From assembly GCF_000411975.1 (NCBI RefSeq), contig NZ_ASXG01000026.1, positions 21,240 to 85,239 of the forward strand: a stretch of DNA of 64,000 bases. Reading direction: 5' to 3'. This document shows, piece by piece, positions 24,403 to 33,368 of this stretch. Below the pieces are notes generated by a model. It was given only the letters and a program-made list of their open reading frames with translations, did not search any database and was not told where the DNA came from. This DNA is from Amycolatopsis orientalis DSM 43388 (GTDB lineage Bacteria > Actinomycetota > Actinomycetes > Mycobacteriales > Pseudonocardiaceae). Numbering within the stretch: position 1 is the first letter of the stretch; each line of letters opens with the position of its first letter. A program made the translations under genes and the position numbers.

Positions 24403-27400
24403 TCACCCGAGACCGAGAGCGAATACGTGGAGGTCCGGATCGGCCGGGAGCGTCACCGTCGCGATCTTCTTTCCGGCCGGGATTTCCAGCGGCGAGGTGG
24501 CGTATACCGAGGCGCCGATTCCCTGGCCGCCGGGCTGATTCCGGTGCGCGGTGCGGGCGACGAGCGTATTGCCGAACACTGGTTCGGCGTTTCCGCCCGG
24601 CAACACCCAGTCACCGAACGAAAGATCGGCGGTCGCCGTCGTGCCGTCGGTGAACGCCACCGTCGCGCTCCCCCGATGGTCTCCGTTCGTCGCCGAACCG
24701 ACGAAAAGCAGGCGACTGGCTGAAGTTCCACTTAGATCGAGCTTCTGCCCGGACGGCGCCGCGTTGTCCGGACGGCCGGACGGCGCGGCCGGCCAGACGA
24801 ACGTCGTCCCCGCCGCGTGTCCGGTCGATCCCGGAGCGAGACCGGCGTCGGCGAGAGCTTTCCGCGAATAGCTGTTCCCGGCGCCGTCGAAATTCGCCGA
24901 ACCGCCGTCGCCGTCGTCGGAGATCCCGACATTGTCGAAGGCTGCGGCCAGGCTTCCCTTCGGCGCGACCAACACAATTGCCGAGGAAGAAACCGAATGT
25001 CCGGCTCCGCGCAACGCCACCGGCACTTCGTAGTAACCCGCGGGAGTGCCCGCCGCGGCCGTCACGGTCAATTCCGTTTTCCCGCCGCCGGTCTGGTCGT
25101 CGAGCCCCACCGAACGCGGACCGGACACGGTGATCCCGGCCGGTGCCGACGTCGAGATGTTCAGCGAGCGCGGGTGCCCGCCGAGCCGCTGGCCGTTCAC
25201 CGCGACCGTGCCGGAGCCGCCCGGTTCGACGGTGACCTGGTTGGCCACTGAGGCGACGAAAGGCTCCTCGCCGTCTCGATAGGACGGTGGCTGCGTGTGC
25301 GCCGCCCAGTTCCGGTCCGGCCGCGCGGACAGCGCGAAGTCGAGCCGACCGCCGTCCCGTGCCAGGTTCTGCGGCAGCGACGTCCGGTCCCACCGATGCC
25401 CGTTCAGCGCCAGGCCGTGCACGTACTGCGTGGTCGTCGACGCTCCCGGCGCACGGATGTCCAGCGTGCGACCGCCGGGCAAGGTCAGCACCGCGCGTTC
25501 GAACAGCGGGCTGTGCACGGTGAGATCCGCCGTGCCCGGAGTCGCCGGATACAGCCCCAGCGCGGCCCAGACGTACCAGGACGACTGCGCGCCGAGGTCG
25601 TCGTTGCCGGGCTCGCCGTCCGGGGTCGCGCTGAACAGCGTGGTCGCGATCCGGCGCACCACCTCCTGCGTCTTCCACGGCTGGCCGACGTGGTTGTACA
25701 GCCAGGGAACGCCGAAGTCGGGTTCGTTGCCCGCCCACATGTACGGTTCGTTCGGGCCGACGTTGAGCTTCTGGAAGAACGTGTCGAGCCGCGCGGACAC
25801 CGCCGCCGGACCGCCCATCGCGGTCACCAGCCCGGCCGCGTTCTGCGGAACCAGCCAGGTGTACTGCGCGGCGTTGCCCTCGTCGAACCCGTCCTGGCCG
25901 AAGGTGCCGGGCGCGGGCGGCTGGTAGGCCGGGCCGTCCGGGAACCGGCCGTCCTGGCCGCGCGGCTGGAGGTAACCGGTGGCCGGGTTGAACAGGTGCT
26001 GCCAGTTCTGGCCGCGCTTGGCGAAGTCGCGGGCGACGCCGCGGTCGCCGATCGCGCCGGCGAACTGCGCGATGGCGAAGTCGTCGATCGACCATTCCAG
26101 CGTGATCGAGGCGCCGACGCGCGCGTGGTCGCCGCGCGAGGCGTCGTTGTTGGGCAGGTAGCCGCGGGCGAGATAGTCCGCGATGCCCCGGCGCTCCTGG
26201 TACGCGCCCGGCGTCTCGTCCGCCGACGTCGCACCCTTGACCAGGTACTTCAGCGCGGTTTTGACGTCGAAGTCCCGCGCTCCGAAGGCGTAGAGGTTCG
26301 ACAGCAGCGGGACCGAGCTGTCGCCGGTCATCTGCCCGGTGTAGCCGTTGGCCATCGGCCAGCGCGGCCACCAGCCGCCTTGGACCGCGTCGTTCGTCAG
26401 CGACTGCGCCATGTCGCTGGCTTCCTTCGGGAACAGCATGCCGTGCAGGGGCGCGAGCGAGCGGTAGGTGTCCCAGTCGGAGAAGTTGGCATATTGCGCG
26501 TGTCCGGCCGGGAGCGTGCGGATCTGGTTGTCGAAGCCGAGGTAGCGGCCGTCTGCGTCGTTGAACGTGTTGGGGTGCATCAGGCTGTGGTAGAGCGCGG
26601 TGTAGAACGTCTTGAGCTGCGCGGAGTCCTTGCCCGCCACGCGGATCCGCCCCAGTGCGTCGCGCCAGGCGTCCCGTGTCTTCTGGCGCACCGCCCCGAA
26701 GTCCCAGCCCGGCGCCTCGGCGGCCATGTTCTTCTTCGCGCCCTGAACGTCCACATAGGACATCGATACCTTCGCGCGCACCACGCCGGCGTCGCCGAAC
26801 GTCAGGTACGCCCCGGCTTTCGGCGCGTCGGCCTGGTCGCTGCCCGGCTGGACGGTTTTGCCGTCCCAGGTTCCGTGCGCGGTGAACGGACGGTCGAAGA
26901 TGATGTCGTAATAGACGGTGTAGTTGTTCGGCTTCCCGCAGAAGCGGCCGGTGGTCGCCTGCCCGCTGACCTCGCGGTCGCCGGTGATCCGCAGCCCGGC
27001 CGCGGAGTTGCCCGCCAGGCTCGCGCCGCCCTTCACCAGGACCTGCGCGTTCTGTCCGGTGGGGAAGGTGAACGCGGCGAGGCCGGTGCGCGTCGTCGCC
27101 GTCAGCTCGGTACGCACGCCGGAATCGGGAAACGTGACGGCGTAATAGCCCGGCTCGGCCTGCTCGCCGTCGTGCGTGAAGCGTTCGACGCGGTCCCACG
27201 GTTTCGCCCCGACGTCGCCGGTGACCGGCAGAATCGGGACGTCGCCGAACGCGTTGCAGCCGACCGACGCGTGGTCGAGGCTGAAGCCGCGGATCTTGTC
27301 GCTGTGGTACTGGTAGCCCGCGTAGGATCCGTCGGTGTCCGGCGAGAACTGCATCATCCCGAACGGCGCGGCCGGGCCGGGAAAGTTGTTGATCTCGCCG

Positions 27401-27549
27401 ACCGAGGCGCCGCCCCGACCGGTGCCGATGAGCGGATCCGCGTATGCCGCCGGATCGCCGACCAGGCCAGCCTGCGGCGCGGCTGCCGCCACGGTCCCCG
27501 CTCCGACGACCGCCGCCGTCGCCAACGCTGCCACGACTGAGTACCGCAC
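24403..27549 (-). CDS. secreted GH92 alpha-1,2-mannosidase
   Basis: A 1048-residue exported glycoside hydrolase family 92 enzyme. Signal peptide is about 1-28 (VRYSVVAALATAAVVGAG...). The N-terminal beta domain starts near DPLIGTGRGGASVGEINNFPG and runs to SLDHASVGCNAFGDVPILP. The catalytic (alpha/alpha)6 domain contains DEGNAAQYTW (Glu557, catalytic acid) and GNDDLGAQSSWY (Asp650/651, base region). A C-terminal extension (about 800-1048) has an NEW3-like beta domain and a final carbohydrate-binding-like module. GH92 enzymes are Ca2+-dependent exo-mannosidases acting on yeast mannan or N-glycans. GTG at 27549 has a GGGAGG site. No other glycan genes are adjacent. Confidence 0.9.
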   Translation of the reverse strand: MRYSVVAALATAAVVGAGTVAAAAPQAGLVGDPAAYADPLIGTGRGGASVGEINNFPGPAAPFGMMQFSPDTDGSYAGYQYHSDKIRGFSLDHASVGCNAFGDVPILPVTGDVGAKPWDRVERFTHDGEQAEPGYYAVTFPDSGVRTELTATTRTGLAAFTFPTGQNAQVLVKGGASLAGNSAAGLRITGDREVSGQATTGRFCGKPNNYTVYYDIIFDRPFTAHGTWDGKTVQPGSDQADAPKAGAYLTFGDAGVVRAKVSMSYVDVQGAKKNMAAEAPGWDFGAVRQKTRDAWRDALGRIRVAGKDSAQLKTFYTALYHSLMHPNTFNDADGRYLGFDNQIRTLPAGHAQYANFSDWDTYRSLAPLHGMLFPKEASDMAQSLTNDAVQGGWWPRWPMANGYTGQMTGDSSVPLLSNLYAFGARDFDVKTALKYLVKGATSADETPGAYQERRGIADYLARGYLPNNDASRGDHARVGASITLEWSIDDFAIAQFAGAIGDRGVARDFAKRGQNWQHLFNPATGYLQPRGQDGRFPDGPAYQPPAPGTFGQDGFDEGNAAQYTWLVPQNAAGLVTAMGGPAAVSARLDTFFQKLNVGPNEPYMWAGNEPDFGVPWLYNHVGQPWKTQEVVRRIATTLFSATPDGEPGNDDLGAQSSWYVWAALGLYPATPGTADLTVHSPLFERAVLTLPGGRTLDIRAPGASTTTQYVHGLALNGHRWDRTSLPQNLARDGGRLDFALSARPDRNWAAHTQPPSYRDGEEPFVASVANQVTVEPGGSGTVAVNGQRLGGHPRSLNISTSAPAGITVSGPRSVGLDDQTGGGKTELTVTAAAGTPAGYYEVPVALRGAGHSVSSSAIVLVAPKGSLAAAFDNVGISDDGDGGSANFDGAGNSYSRKALADAGLAPGSTGHAAGTTFVWPAAPSGRPDNAAPSGQKLDLSGTSASRLLFVGSATNGDHRGSATVAFTDGTTATADLSFGDWVLPGGNAEPVFGNTLVARTAHRNQPGGQGIGASVYATSPLEIPAGKKIATVTLPADPDLHVFALGLG

Positions 27550-27762
27550 GCTGCCTCCCAGACCTCGTGTTGTCCGACCTTTCCGGCTCGCGGGCGGCGA
27601 GGTCAACCGAATGACAGAGATCTGGCCGGTTCCGACCGGACAGACATCCGACCGGCGGCACGGGCGGCGCTCGCCGCGCCGAGGCAGGCGAGGGACTTCG
27701 CTTCCGAGCGGATTCCGCCGAAGGGCCTCCGCATCGCGTCCGGCGGGCTAACGTTGGCGGAC

Positions 27763-28071
27763 ATGACAGCACCCGCCACCCGGGACGTCGAGGGCTACGA
27801 GGTCGGCTCCAGCGTCTCCGTCATCCGCGAATACACCACCGAGCCCGGCACCGGCCCCCGGCTGCACCGGCATCCCTACCCCGAAACCTTCGTCGTCCAG
27901 CGCGGGCGCGCGCTGTTCACCATCGGAAGCGAGCAGCGCGAAGGCGTCGCCGGGGACGTCCTCGTCGCGCCCGCGAACGTGCCGCACAAGTTCGTCGCGC
28001 TCGGCCCAGAACCGTACGAGGCCGTGCACATCCACGAGAACGACCGGTTCGTCACCGAGTGGCTGGAGTGA
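27763..28071 (+). CDS. cupin-domain protein
   Basis: A 102-residue single-domain cupin. Metal-binding motif 1 is RLHRHPYPETFVVQRG (His34, His36, Glu40) and motif 2 is PANVPHKFVAL (His76). Small cupins of this type bind a metal and act as dioxygenases, isomerases or sensors; the substrate cannot be told here. ATG at 27763 is chosen over a TTG nine bases upstream. It is divergent from the GH92 gene, which may be coincidental, and precedes the peptidoglycan-binding protein by about 80 bases. Confidence 0.85.
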   Translation: MTAPATRDVEGYEVGSSVSVIREYTTEPGTGPRLHRHPYPETFVVQRGRALFTIGSEQREGVAGDVLVAPANVPHKFVALGPEPYEAVHIHENDRFVTEWLE

Positions 28072-28150
28072 GGTCGAGCCGCATTTGTACGTCCCGTGTA
28101 TCCCGCTCGGCGATCCTCGACCGGGACCGATCAGGACCGGGAGGACACGG

Positions 28151-28978
28151 ATGCTCAGGAAACTCGCAGTGCTCACCGCCGGGGCCGCGGCGGCGGCCAC
28201 GGTCGCCGTCGCCGCTCCGGGCGCAGCCGCCGCGCTGCCGGCGGCGAACATGGAGGCCGTGCTGCTGGCGGCCCAGATCGACCCGCAGCGCGCCGACAGC
28301 ACGCAGACGCCGGGCGCGCACGACAGCGTCCTGCTGGTGGAGAAGGCGCTGCAGGCGAAGGGGTTGCTGGACGCCAAGTACGTCGACGGCTACTTCGGCA
28401 CCACCACCATCGACGCCTACTCGAAGTACCAGAAGTCCCTCGGCTACACCGGGCTCGACGCGTCCGGCCTGCCCGGCAAGACGTCGCTGGAGAAGCTCGG
28501 CGCCGGCAGGTACACCGTGTCGAACGTGGTGTCCGCGGGCAGCCACGTGACCTATCACGGCGTCACGCTGAACACGCGCACCAAGGCGATGCTGCAGGCG
28601 GCGGAGAAGCTGTTCGGCAAGGAGGTCGGCCTCACCCAGGGTTCGTACAACCCGGGCGGCGTCGGCGCGTCGGCCGGAACGCACGACGGCGGCGGCGCTT
28701 TCGACGTTTCGGTGGCGAACATGTCGTCGGCGACCCGCACCGAATTCGCCAAGGACCTCCGGAAGGTCGGGTTCGCGGCCTGGGTGCGCACGCCGGCGCA
28801 GGGCGACTGGGGCTACCACATCCACGCGATCGCGGTCAACGACCCCGATCTGTCCTCGGGCGCGCAGCACCAGGTCGGTGCCTACTACCTCGGGCAGAAC
28901 GGCCTCGCCAACCACGGCAAGGACGACGGTCCCGCGGTGAACCCGAAGCTGACCTGGGAGCAGTACCAGCGCGGCTGA
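28151..28978 (+). CDS. secreted peptidoglycan-binding protein with M15-like C-terminal domain
   Basis: A 275-residue exported protein. Signal peptide is about 1-29 (MLRKLAVLTAGAAAAATVAV). A peptidoglycan-binding type 1 helical domain occupies about 58-118 (KYVDGYFGTTTIDAYSKYQK). The C-terminal part (about 150-240) has GTHDGGGAFDVSVANMS and WGYHIHAIAV, which resemble the His/Asp and His zinc ligands of D-Ala-D-Ala peptidases, so it may cleave or only bind stem peptides. ATG at 28151 follows a GGGAGGACA site. It is followed directly by an 11-bp hairpin. Confidence 0.75.
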   Translation: MLRKLAVLTAGAAAAATVAVAAPGAAAALPAANMEAVLLAAQIDPQRADSTQTPGAHDSVLLVEKALQAKGLLDAKYVDGYFGTTTIDAYSKYQKSLGYTGLDASGLPGKTSLEKLGAGRYTVSNVVSAGSHVTYHGVTLNTRTKAMLQAAEKLFGKEVGLTQGSYNPGGVGASAGTHDGGGAFDVSVANMSSATRTEFAKDLRKVGFAAWVRTPAQGDWGYHIHAIAVNDPDLSSGAQHQVGAYYLGQNGLANHGKDDGPAVNPKLTWEQYQRG

Positions 28979-28984
28979 CTCGCC

Positions 28985-29020
28985 CGGCTGCCGCAGTTGC
29001 TGGCGCGAGTGCGGCAGCCG
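28985..29020 (+). terminator. 11-bp hairpin terminator
   Basis: CGGCTGCCGCA (28985-28995) and TGCGGCAGCCG (29010-29020) are perfect complements with a 14-base loop, starting six bases after the preceding stop. Confidence 0.75.
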
Positions 29021-29035
29021 TGGTTTCGTGGGGCC

Positions 29036-29854
29036 ATGGCGGGAAAAACATTTCGGTTCGGGGTCGTCGCGGCGGCGCAGGAGGGCAGCGCGAAATGGCG
29101 GGAAACCGCCCGCCGCGCCGAGGACCTGGGGTACTCGACACTGTTGTCGCCGGACAATCTCCATCTGCCGACGCCGACCGCGGCGCTGGCCGTCGCGGCG
29201 GCGGTGACGACCGAACTGCGGGTCGGCACGTTCGTGTTCGCCAGCCCGCTGCGGACGCCGCGCGCGGCCGCGTGGGAGGCGCACAGCCTCAGCGAGCTCA
29301 CCGACCGCCGGTTCGAGATGGGGATCGGCACCGGGATCCCCGCGATGCGCGAGGCGGCCGCCGAGATCGGCCTGCCGTACGGCACCGGCCCGGAGCGGCT
29401 GGCCCAGGTGTCGGACACGATCTCGCACCTGCGCCGGCTCGACGGCGACGCGCACACGCCGGTGATGGTCGCTGCGGGCGGGCCGAAAATCCGCCGGCTG
29501 GCCGGGGAACGCGCGGACATCGTCGCCCTTGCCCAGAACGTCCTCGCCAGCCGGGCGGAGACCGCCGAAGCCGCGGCGGAGGTCCGGGCCGCGGCCGGGG
29601 GCCGGGACGTCGAGCTGACGATGAACATTTTCGTCGTCGGCGAGCAGATCCCGCCGTGGATCCGCGGTTTTGTCGGGCACGACATCGAAACCCTCGTCGA
29701 ACACGACTCCCTGACCCTGCTGCGCGGCGGTCCGGCCGCGATGGCCGAAGAGCTGCAGCGCCGCCGCGAGGAACTCGGCGTGTCGTATTTCAGCGTGAAC
29801 GGCGCGTTCCTCGAGGACTTCGCCCCGGTCGTCGCGCGGCTCAGCGGACGCTGA
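29036..29854 (+). CDS. LLM-class oxidoreductase (probably F420-dependent)
   Basis: A 272-residue luciferase-like TIM-barrel protein. Signature regions: FGVVAAAQEGSAKWRETARR and AEDLGYSTLLSPDNLHLP at the start, ELRVGTFVFASPLRTP, and ELTDRRFEMGIGTGIPAMRE. Actinobacterial members commonly transfer hydride with coenzyme F420, others use FMN; the cofactor cannot be read with certainty. It begins at ATG 29036 and stands alone between a terminator and the quinone reductase gene. The substrate is unknown. A second LLM gene lies at 38657 in the LacI locus. Confidence 0.85.
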   Translation: MAGKTFRFGVVAAAQEGSAKWRETARRAEDLGYSTLLSPDNLHLPTPTAALAVAAAVTTELRVGTFVFASPLRTPRAAAWEAHSLSELTDRRFEMGIGTGIPAMREAAAEIGLPYGTGPERLAQVSDTISHLRRLDGDAHTPVMVAAGGPKIRRLAGERADIVALAQNVLASRAETAEAAAEVRAAAGGRDVELTMNIFVVGEQIPPWIRGFVGHDIETLVEHDSLTLLRGGPAAMAEELQRRREELGVSYFSVNGAFLEDFAPVVARLSGR

Positions 29855-29900
29855 CCCGGCCGGCGGGAATAGCCGCGCCCGCCGGTGGATTGCACCGAGG

Positions 29901-30923
29901 GTGAAAGCTGTGACCTACCGCCAGTTCGGCGGCCCGGAAGTGCTGACGTTGTCCGAACTCGCCGTGCCGGAACCGGGGCCGGGCGAGGTGCGCGTGCGGA
30001 TCGTCGTGTCCGCGGTGAACCCGACCGACTGGAAAGCCCGCTCCGGTTCGCGTTTCGCCGCCGAGGCGGAGTTGTCCGTGCCGAATCAGGACGGCGCCGG
30101 CGTCGTGGACGCGGTCGGCACCGGCGTGGACGGACTTGCCGTGGGCGACCGGGTGTGGCTGCTGCTGGCCGCCGCGCATTCGCCGACGTCCGGGACCGCG
30201 CAGGAGTACACCGTGCTCCCGGCCGACCGGCTCGTCCCGCTCCCCGCCGAGGTCGGGTTCGACGAGGGCGCGGCTTTCGCGATCCCGGCGCTCACCGCGC
30301 ACCGCGCGCTCACCGTCGCCGAGGACGGGCCGAAGCGGCTCGCCCCGAACGCGTTGGCCGGGCAGACGATTCTGGTCAGCGGCGGGGCGGGCGCGGTCGG
30401 CAACGCGGCGATCCAGCTGGCGCGCTGGGCCGGAGCGACCGTGATCGCCACGGTCAGCACGGAGGACAAGGCCGCGCTCGCGCGCGCCGCCGGTGCACAG
30501 CATGTCGTCCGGTACCCCGAAGGCGACACCGCCGCGGCGATCCGGGAAATCGCGCCGGACGGGGTCGACGTGATCGTGGAAGTGGCCGTCGGCGTGAACG
30601 CTCCCCTGCACGCCAAGGTGCTCCGCCCGCGCGGGGTCGTCGCGGCCTACGGCGACGACCGCGGCACCGGGAAGGTGACCGTCGACTTCGGACAGAACGT
30701 CTGGCTCAACAGCCGCTACCAGTTCCTGGTGCTCTACACGGTCGGATTCGACCTCCTGCGCGCCGGCGCGGAAGACCTCAACGCGGCCCTGCGCGACGGC
30801 GGGCTCCGGCTCGGCCCGGACCACGGGCTGCCGGTGCACCGGTTCCCGCTGGCGGAAACCGCTCGTGCGCACGAAGCGTCGGAGAAGGGCGTCACCGGGA
30901 AGGTGCTGATCGACGTCAGCTGA
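29901..30923 (+). CDS. quinone oxidoreductase-type MDR protein
   Basis: A 340-residue medium-chain reductase. The catalytic GroES-like domain opens MKAVTYRQFGGPEVLTLSEL. The NADPH-binding Rossmann domain carries ILVSGGAGAVGNAAIQLARW. No structural or catalytic zinc cysteines are present, placing it with zinc-free quinone reductases (zeta-crystallin/QOR type) that reduce quinones or enones with NADPH. The start is GTG 29901. Its end overlaps the convergent SDR gene by eight bases. Confidence 0.88.
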   Translation: MKAVTYRQFGGPEVLTLSELAVPEPGPGEVRVRIVVSAVNPTDWKARSGSRFAAEAELSVPNQDGAGVVDAVGTGVDGLAVGDRVWLLLAAAHSPTSGTAQEYTVLPADRLVPLPAEVGFDEGAAFAIPALTAHRALTVAEDGPKRLAPNALAGQTILVSGGAGAVGNAAIQLARWAGATVIATVSTEDKAALARAAGAQHVVRYPEGDTAAAIREIAPDGVDVIVEVAVGVNAPLHAKVLRPRGVVAAYGDDRGTGKVTVDFGQNVWLNSRYQFLVLYTVGFDLLRAGAEDLNAALRDGGLRLGPDHGLPVHRFPLAETARAHEASEKGVTGKVLIDVS

Positions 30924-31770
30924 ACCCCGGCTCGACCCCGGTCAGTTCCACGCTCGCCGCCCACAACCGGGCAGCCGCCTCGGGATCCGCGTACGGCCCG
31001 CGCACCGGTTCCGGCCTGGGCGCTCCCTTGAGGCCGAACATGCGCGGGCCCCAGATCTGCCCGCTGTGGACATCCGGGCCGACCGCCGCCCGCACCGCTG
31101 GCCGCGCGCCGTCGTCCTTGCCCTGCAAGGCAATCCGCGCGAGGCTCAGTTTTCTGTTCCGCACGTGCAGCGGCGGCCGGTCCGGAGTCAGGCTGTCCAA
31201 CGCCCCGCCGGGGTGGGCGACGACGCTCAGCCTGCTGCTGCCCGCCGCCCGCAGCCGCCGATCCAGCTCGAGCGCGAACAGCGTCTGCGCGAGCTTCGAC
31301 CGCTCGTACGCGGTTTTCGGCCGATAATCGCGCTTGCTTTGCAGATCCTCGAAATCGAGCTTCGCTGATTTCGCCGCGAAACTGCCCATCGTCACGATTC
31401 TCGCCTCCGGTTTCAACCGGTCCCCCAGCGCGGCCGTCAGCGCGAAATGCCCGAGGTGGTTGACCCCGAACGTCATCTCGTGCCCGTCCTTGGTCTCGCG
31501 CCGCTCCGGCCCGTCGAGGTACACCCCCGCGTTCAGCACGACCGCGTCGAGTTCCCCGACCTCGATCCCCTTCACCGACGCGAGGTCGGCAAGGTCCAGC
31601 CGCGCCCACGACACCCGCGCGTCCGGCACCCGCTCGCGGAGCACCCGGACGGCGACCTCCGCCTTCGCCGCGTCCCGGCTGCCGAGCACTACCTCCGCTC
31701 CCGCCTCGGCCAGCTGCTCCGCGACGAAGTAGCCGATCCCGGCGTTGCCCCCGGTCACCAGCACTGTCAT
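30916..31770 (-). CDS. short-chain dehydrogenase controlled by an adjacent TetR
   Basis: A 284-residue SDR. Cofactor motif TGGNAGIG (6-13), NAG at 80-82, catalytic Ser130 and Tyr155-x3-Lys159 (AYERSK). The length and C-terminal part match the retinol-dehydrogenase/WW-domain-oxidoreductase-like branch that reduces carbonyls or oxidises alcohols with NADP(H). It is divergent from the TetR gene with a long palindrome between, so it is the probable repressed target. Its last bases overlap the convergent quinone reductase. Confidence 0.88.
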   Translation of the reverse strand: MTVLVTGGNAGIGYFVAEQLAEAGAEVVLGSRDAAKAEVAVRVLRERVPDARVSWARLDLADLASVKGIEVGELDAVVLNAGVYLDGPERRETKDGHEMTFGVNHLGHFALTAALGDRLKPEARIVTMGSFAAKSAKLDFEDLQSKRDYRPKTAYERSKLAQTLFALELDRRLRAAGSSRLSVVAHPGGALDSLTPDRPPLHVRNRKLSLARIALQGKDDGARPAVRAAVGPDVHSGQIWGPRMFGLKGAPRPEPVRGPYADPEAAARLWAASVELTGVEPGFS

Positions 31771-31778
31771 GACACCCT

Positions 31779-31824
31779 CCTAAACCTGAAGTGATTCTGA
31801 CTTTAGACCCACTTCAGATTTAGG
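31779..31824. promoter_or_regulatory. TetR operator between the SDR and TetR genes
   Basis: Fifteen-base arms at 31779-31793 (CCTAAACCTGAAGTG) and 31810-31824 (CACTTCAGATTTAGG) are complementary with one mismatch, separated by 16 less GC-rich bases. It fills most of the 67-base divergent region and would cover both promoters, giving joint repression and autoregulation. Confidence 0.75.
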
Positions 31825-31837
31825 TAGACTGGGGGCC

Positions 31838-32416
31838 GTGGTCAACACCGGACGACGCGAACGCCGCAAACTCGAAACCCGGCGCCGGCTGGACGAGGTC
31901 GCGCTGCGGCTGTTCCTGAAGCACGGCTACGATCGCGTGACCGTCGCGCAGATCGCCGAAGAGGCCGACATCTCCGTGGCGACCCTCTTCGCGCACGTCC
32001 CGGACGGCAAAGAGGCCCTGATCTTCGACGACGGATCCGAACGCCGAGCCGGAATCGTCGCCGCGGTCCGAGACCGCGCCCCCGGCGAACCGGTTCTCGC
32101 CGCCCTGCACCGCTTCTTCGCCGCCCGCGGCCCGTACTCGAGCGAACTGCCGCCGGAGCACGCCCCGAAACGGGATCTGATCGTGCAGACGCCCGCTTTG
32201 CGCGAATACGCGCGCCGGCTGTGGCATTCCTGCGAACCCGACTTGGCCGAGGCACTGGCCGAGGAAAGCGGGCTGCCCCCGGACGACGCGGCGGTCCGAG
32301 CGTTAGCGCGGTTCGTGCTGGAGATCCCGGATCTGACCGGTACCGCAGCGGATCCCCGGGCGGCGTTGGCGTCGGTGTTCGGATTGCTGGAATCCGGGTG
32401 GCCGCCTCGGTCTTGA
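31838..32416 (+). CDS. TetR-family repressor
   Basis: A 192-residue TetR protein. The HTH is about residues 12-58 (VALRLFLKHGYDRVTVAQIA, EEADISVATLFAHV). The C-terminal ligand domain is helical, with LPPEHAPKRDLIVQTPALREY and ARRLWHSCEPDLAEALAE. It starts at GTG 31838. It is divergent from the SDR gene across a near-perfect 46-base palindrome, so it most likely represses that gene and itself and is released by the SDR substrate or a related compound. Confidence 0.88.
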   Translation: MVNTGRRERRKLETRRRLDEVALRLFLKHGYDRVTVAQIAEEADISVATLFAHVPDGKEALIFDDGSERRAGIVAAVRDRAPGEPVLAALHRFFAARGPYSSELPPEHAPKRDLIVQTPALREYARRLWHSCEPDLAEALAEESGLPPDDAAVRALARFVLEIPDLTGTAADPRAALASVFGLLESGWPPRS

Positions 32417-32927
32417 CCACGTCCGTGCCCTCGAACTGCTCGCCGGAAGGTATTCGGTTCCCGGAAACGCCCCGTTCGATCGCCGGCAGGCGAACGAAGA
32501 CAGTTGCTTCGCCCCTGGCCGAGGACGAGCACGCGTCGCACCCCGAGCGCAAGAGGCGGCCTGTCAAGGCCATCCATGAGCAATGCCGTCGAACGGGAGC
32601 GGTTGCGGACCGGAAACAAGGTGTTGCCCACGAGCCCGGGAACGCGAACAGTTTCAGCTGCGGCGAAATACGCGGCCGGGCTTTCCGGGGCAACCCCCTC
32701 CAGCAGACGCCGGAACCCCCCTGCCCTCCAACGGACCCCTCCCCGCACCCAGCCGATACCACGTCCGGCGGATCGCGCGGAACCTGACTTTCGCAGGTAT
32801 CGCGAGACTCGCGGCACCGGTATACCTGGACACCGGTCCAGGAAAGGTCTGGACCACTCTGCGGACCGGTCCGGTGTCCGAACGGACGTCCCGCCCGTCC
32901 GCCCGAGTCGTCCGATGGGGAGGCATC
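32417..32927. other. 511-base gene-free region upstream of DoxX
   Basis: No gene is supported. Two palindromes lie close to the DoxX start: CTGGACACCGGTCCAG at 32826-32841 and CGGACCGGTCCG at 32862-32873, sharing the GGTCC core. They look like paired operators for an unassigned regulator. Just upstream is TATACC at 32821, possibly part of a promoter. The rest shows no repeat. Confidence 0.45.
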
Positions 32928-33356
32928 ATGCACCGGCTGGACGCGGCACAGGATTACGCGCTCGGTTTGTTCCGCATCGTCGTCGGGTTCCTTTTCGCCT
33001 GCCACGGCGCGAAATCGCTGTTCGGGGTGCTCGGCGCGCACGGCGCCGCGCCGGCGGGCTCCTGGCCGGGCTGGTGGGCCGCGCTCATCCAGCTCGTCGC
33101 GGGCGGGCTCGTCCTGCTCGGCGCCGCCACCCGGGTCGCGGCGCTGATCGGGTCCGGTTCGATGGCCTACGCCTACTTCTCCGTCCATGCGCCGCAAGGG
33201 CTTTTCCCCATCGAGAACGGCGGCGAGGCGGCCGCGATGTTCTGCTGGGCGCTGCTGCTGCTCGCGTTCGCCGGCCCCGGCCGGTTCGCGCTGAGCGGCG
33301 CGCTCTCGGCCCGGCGGCCGCGGGGCTCGCGCATCGGAGCGGTTCCGCACGCCTGA
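32928..33356 (+). CDS. DoxX-family membrane protein
   Basis: A 142-residue, four-helix membrane protein of the DoxX family (YALGLFRIVVGFLFACHGAKS, WWAALIQLVAGGLVLLGAATR, AALIGSGSMAYAYFSVHAP, AAMFCWALLLLAFAGPGRFA). DoxX proteins accompany thiol and oxidative stress defences in actinobacteria, sometimes with SodA and SseA, but none is adjacent here. ATG at 32928 has a perfect GGGGAGG site. It is convergent with the LacI gene, 12 bases apart. Confidence 0.85.
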   Translation: MHRLDAAQDYALGLFRIVVGFLFACHGAKSLFGVLGAHGAAPAGSWPGWWAALIQLVAGGLVLLGAATRVAALIGSGSMAYAYFSVHAPQGLFPIENGGEAAAMFCWALLLLAFAGPGRFALSGALSARRPRGSRIGAVPHA

Positions 33357-33368
33357 CGAACCACCCGC

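Noticed and set aside
24611..27772. 1053-codon minus-strand frame inside the GH92 gene
   Set aside because: Out of frame with the enzyme and lacking any family motif.
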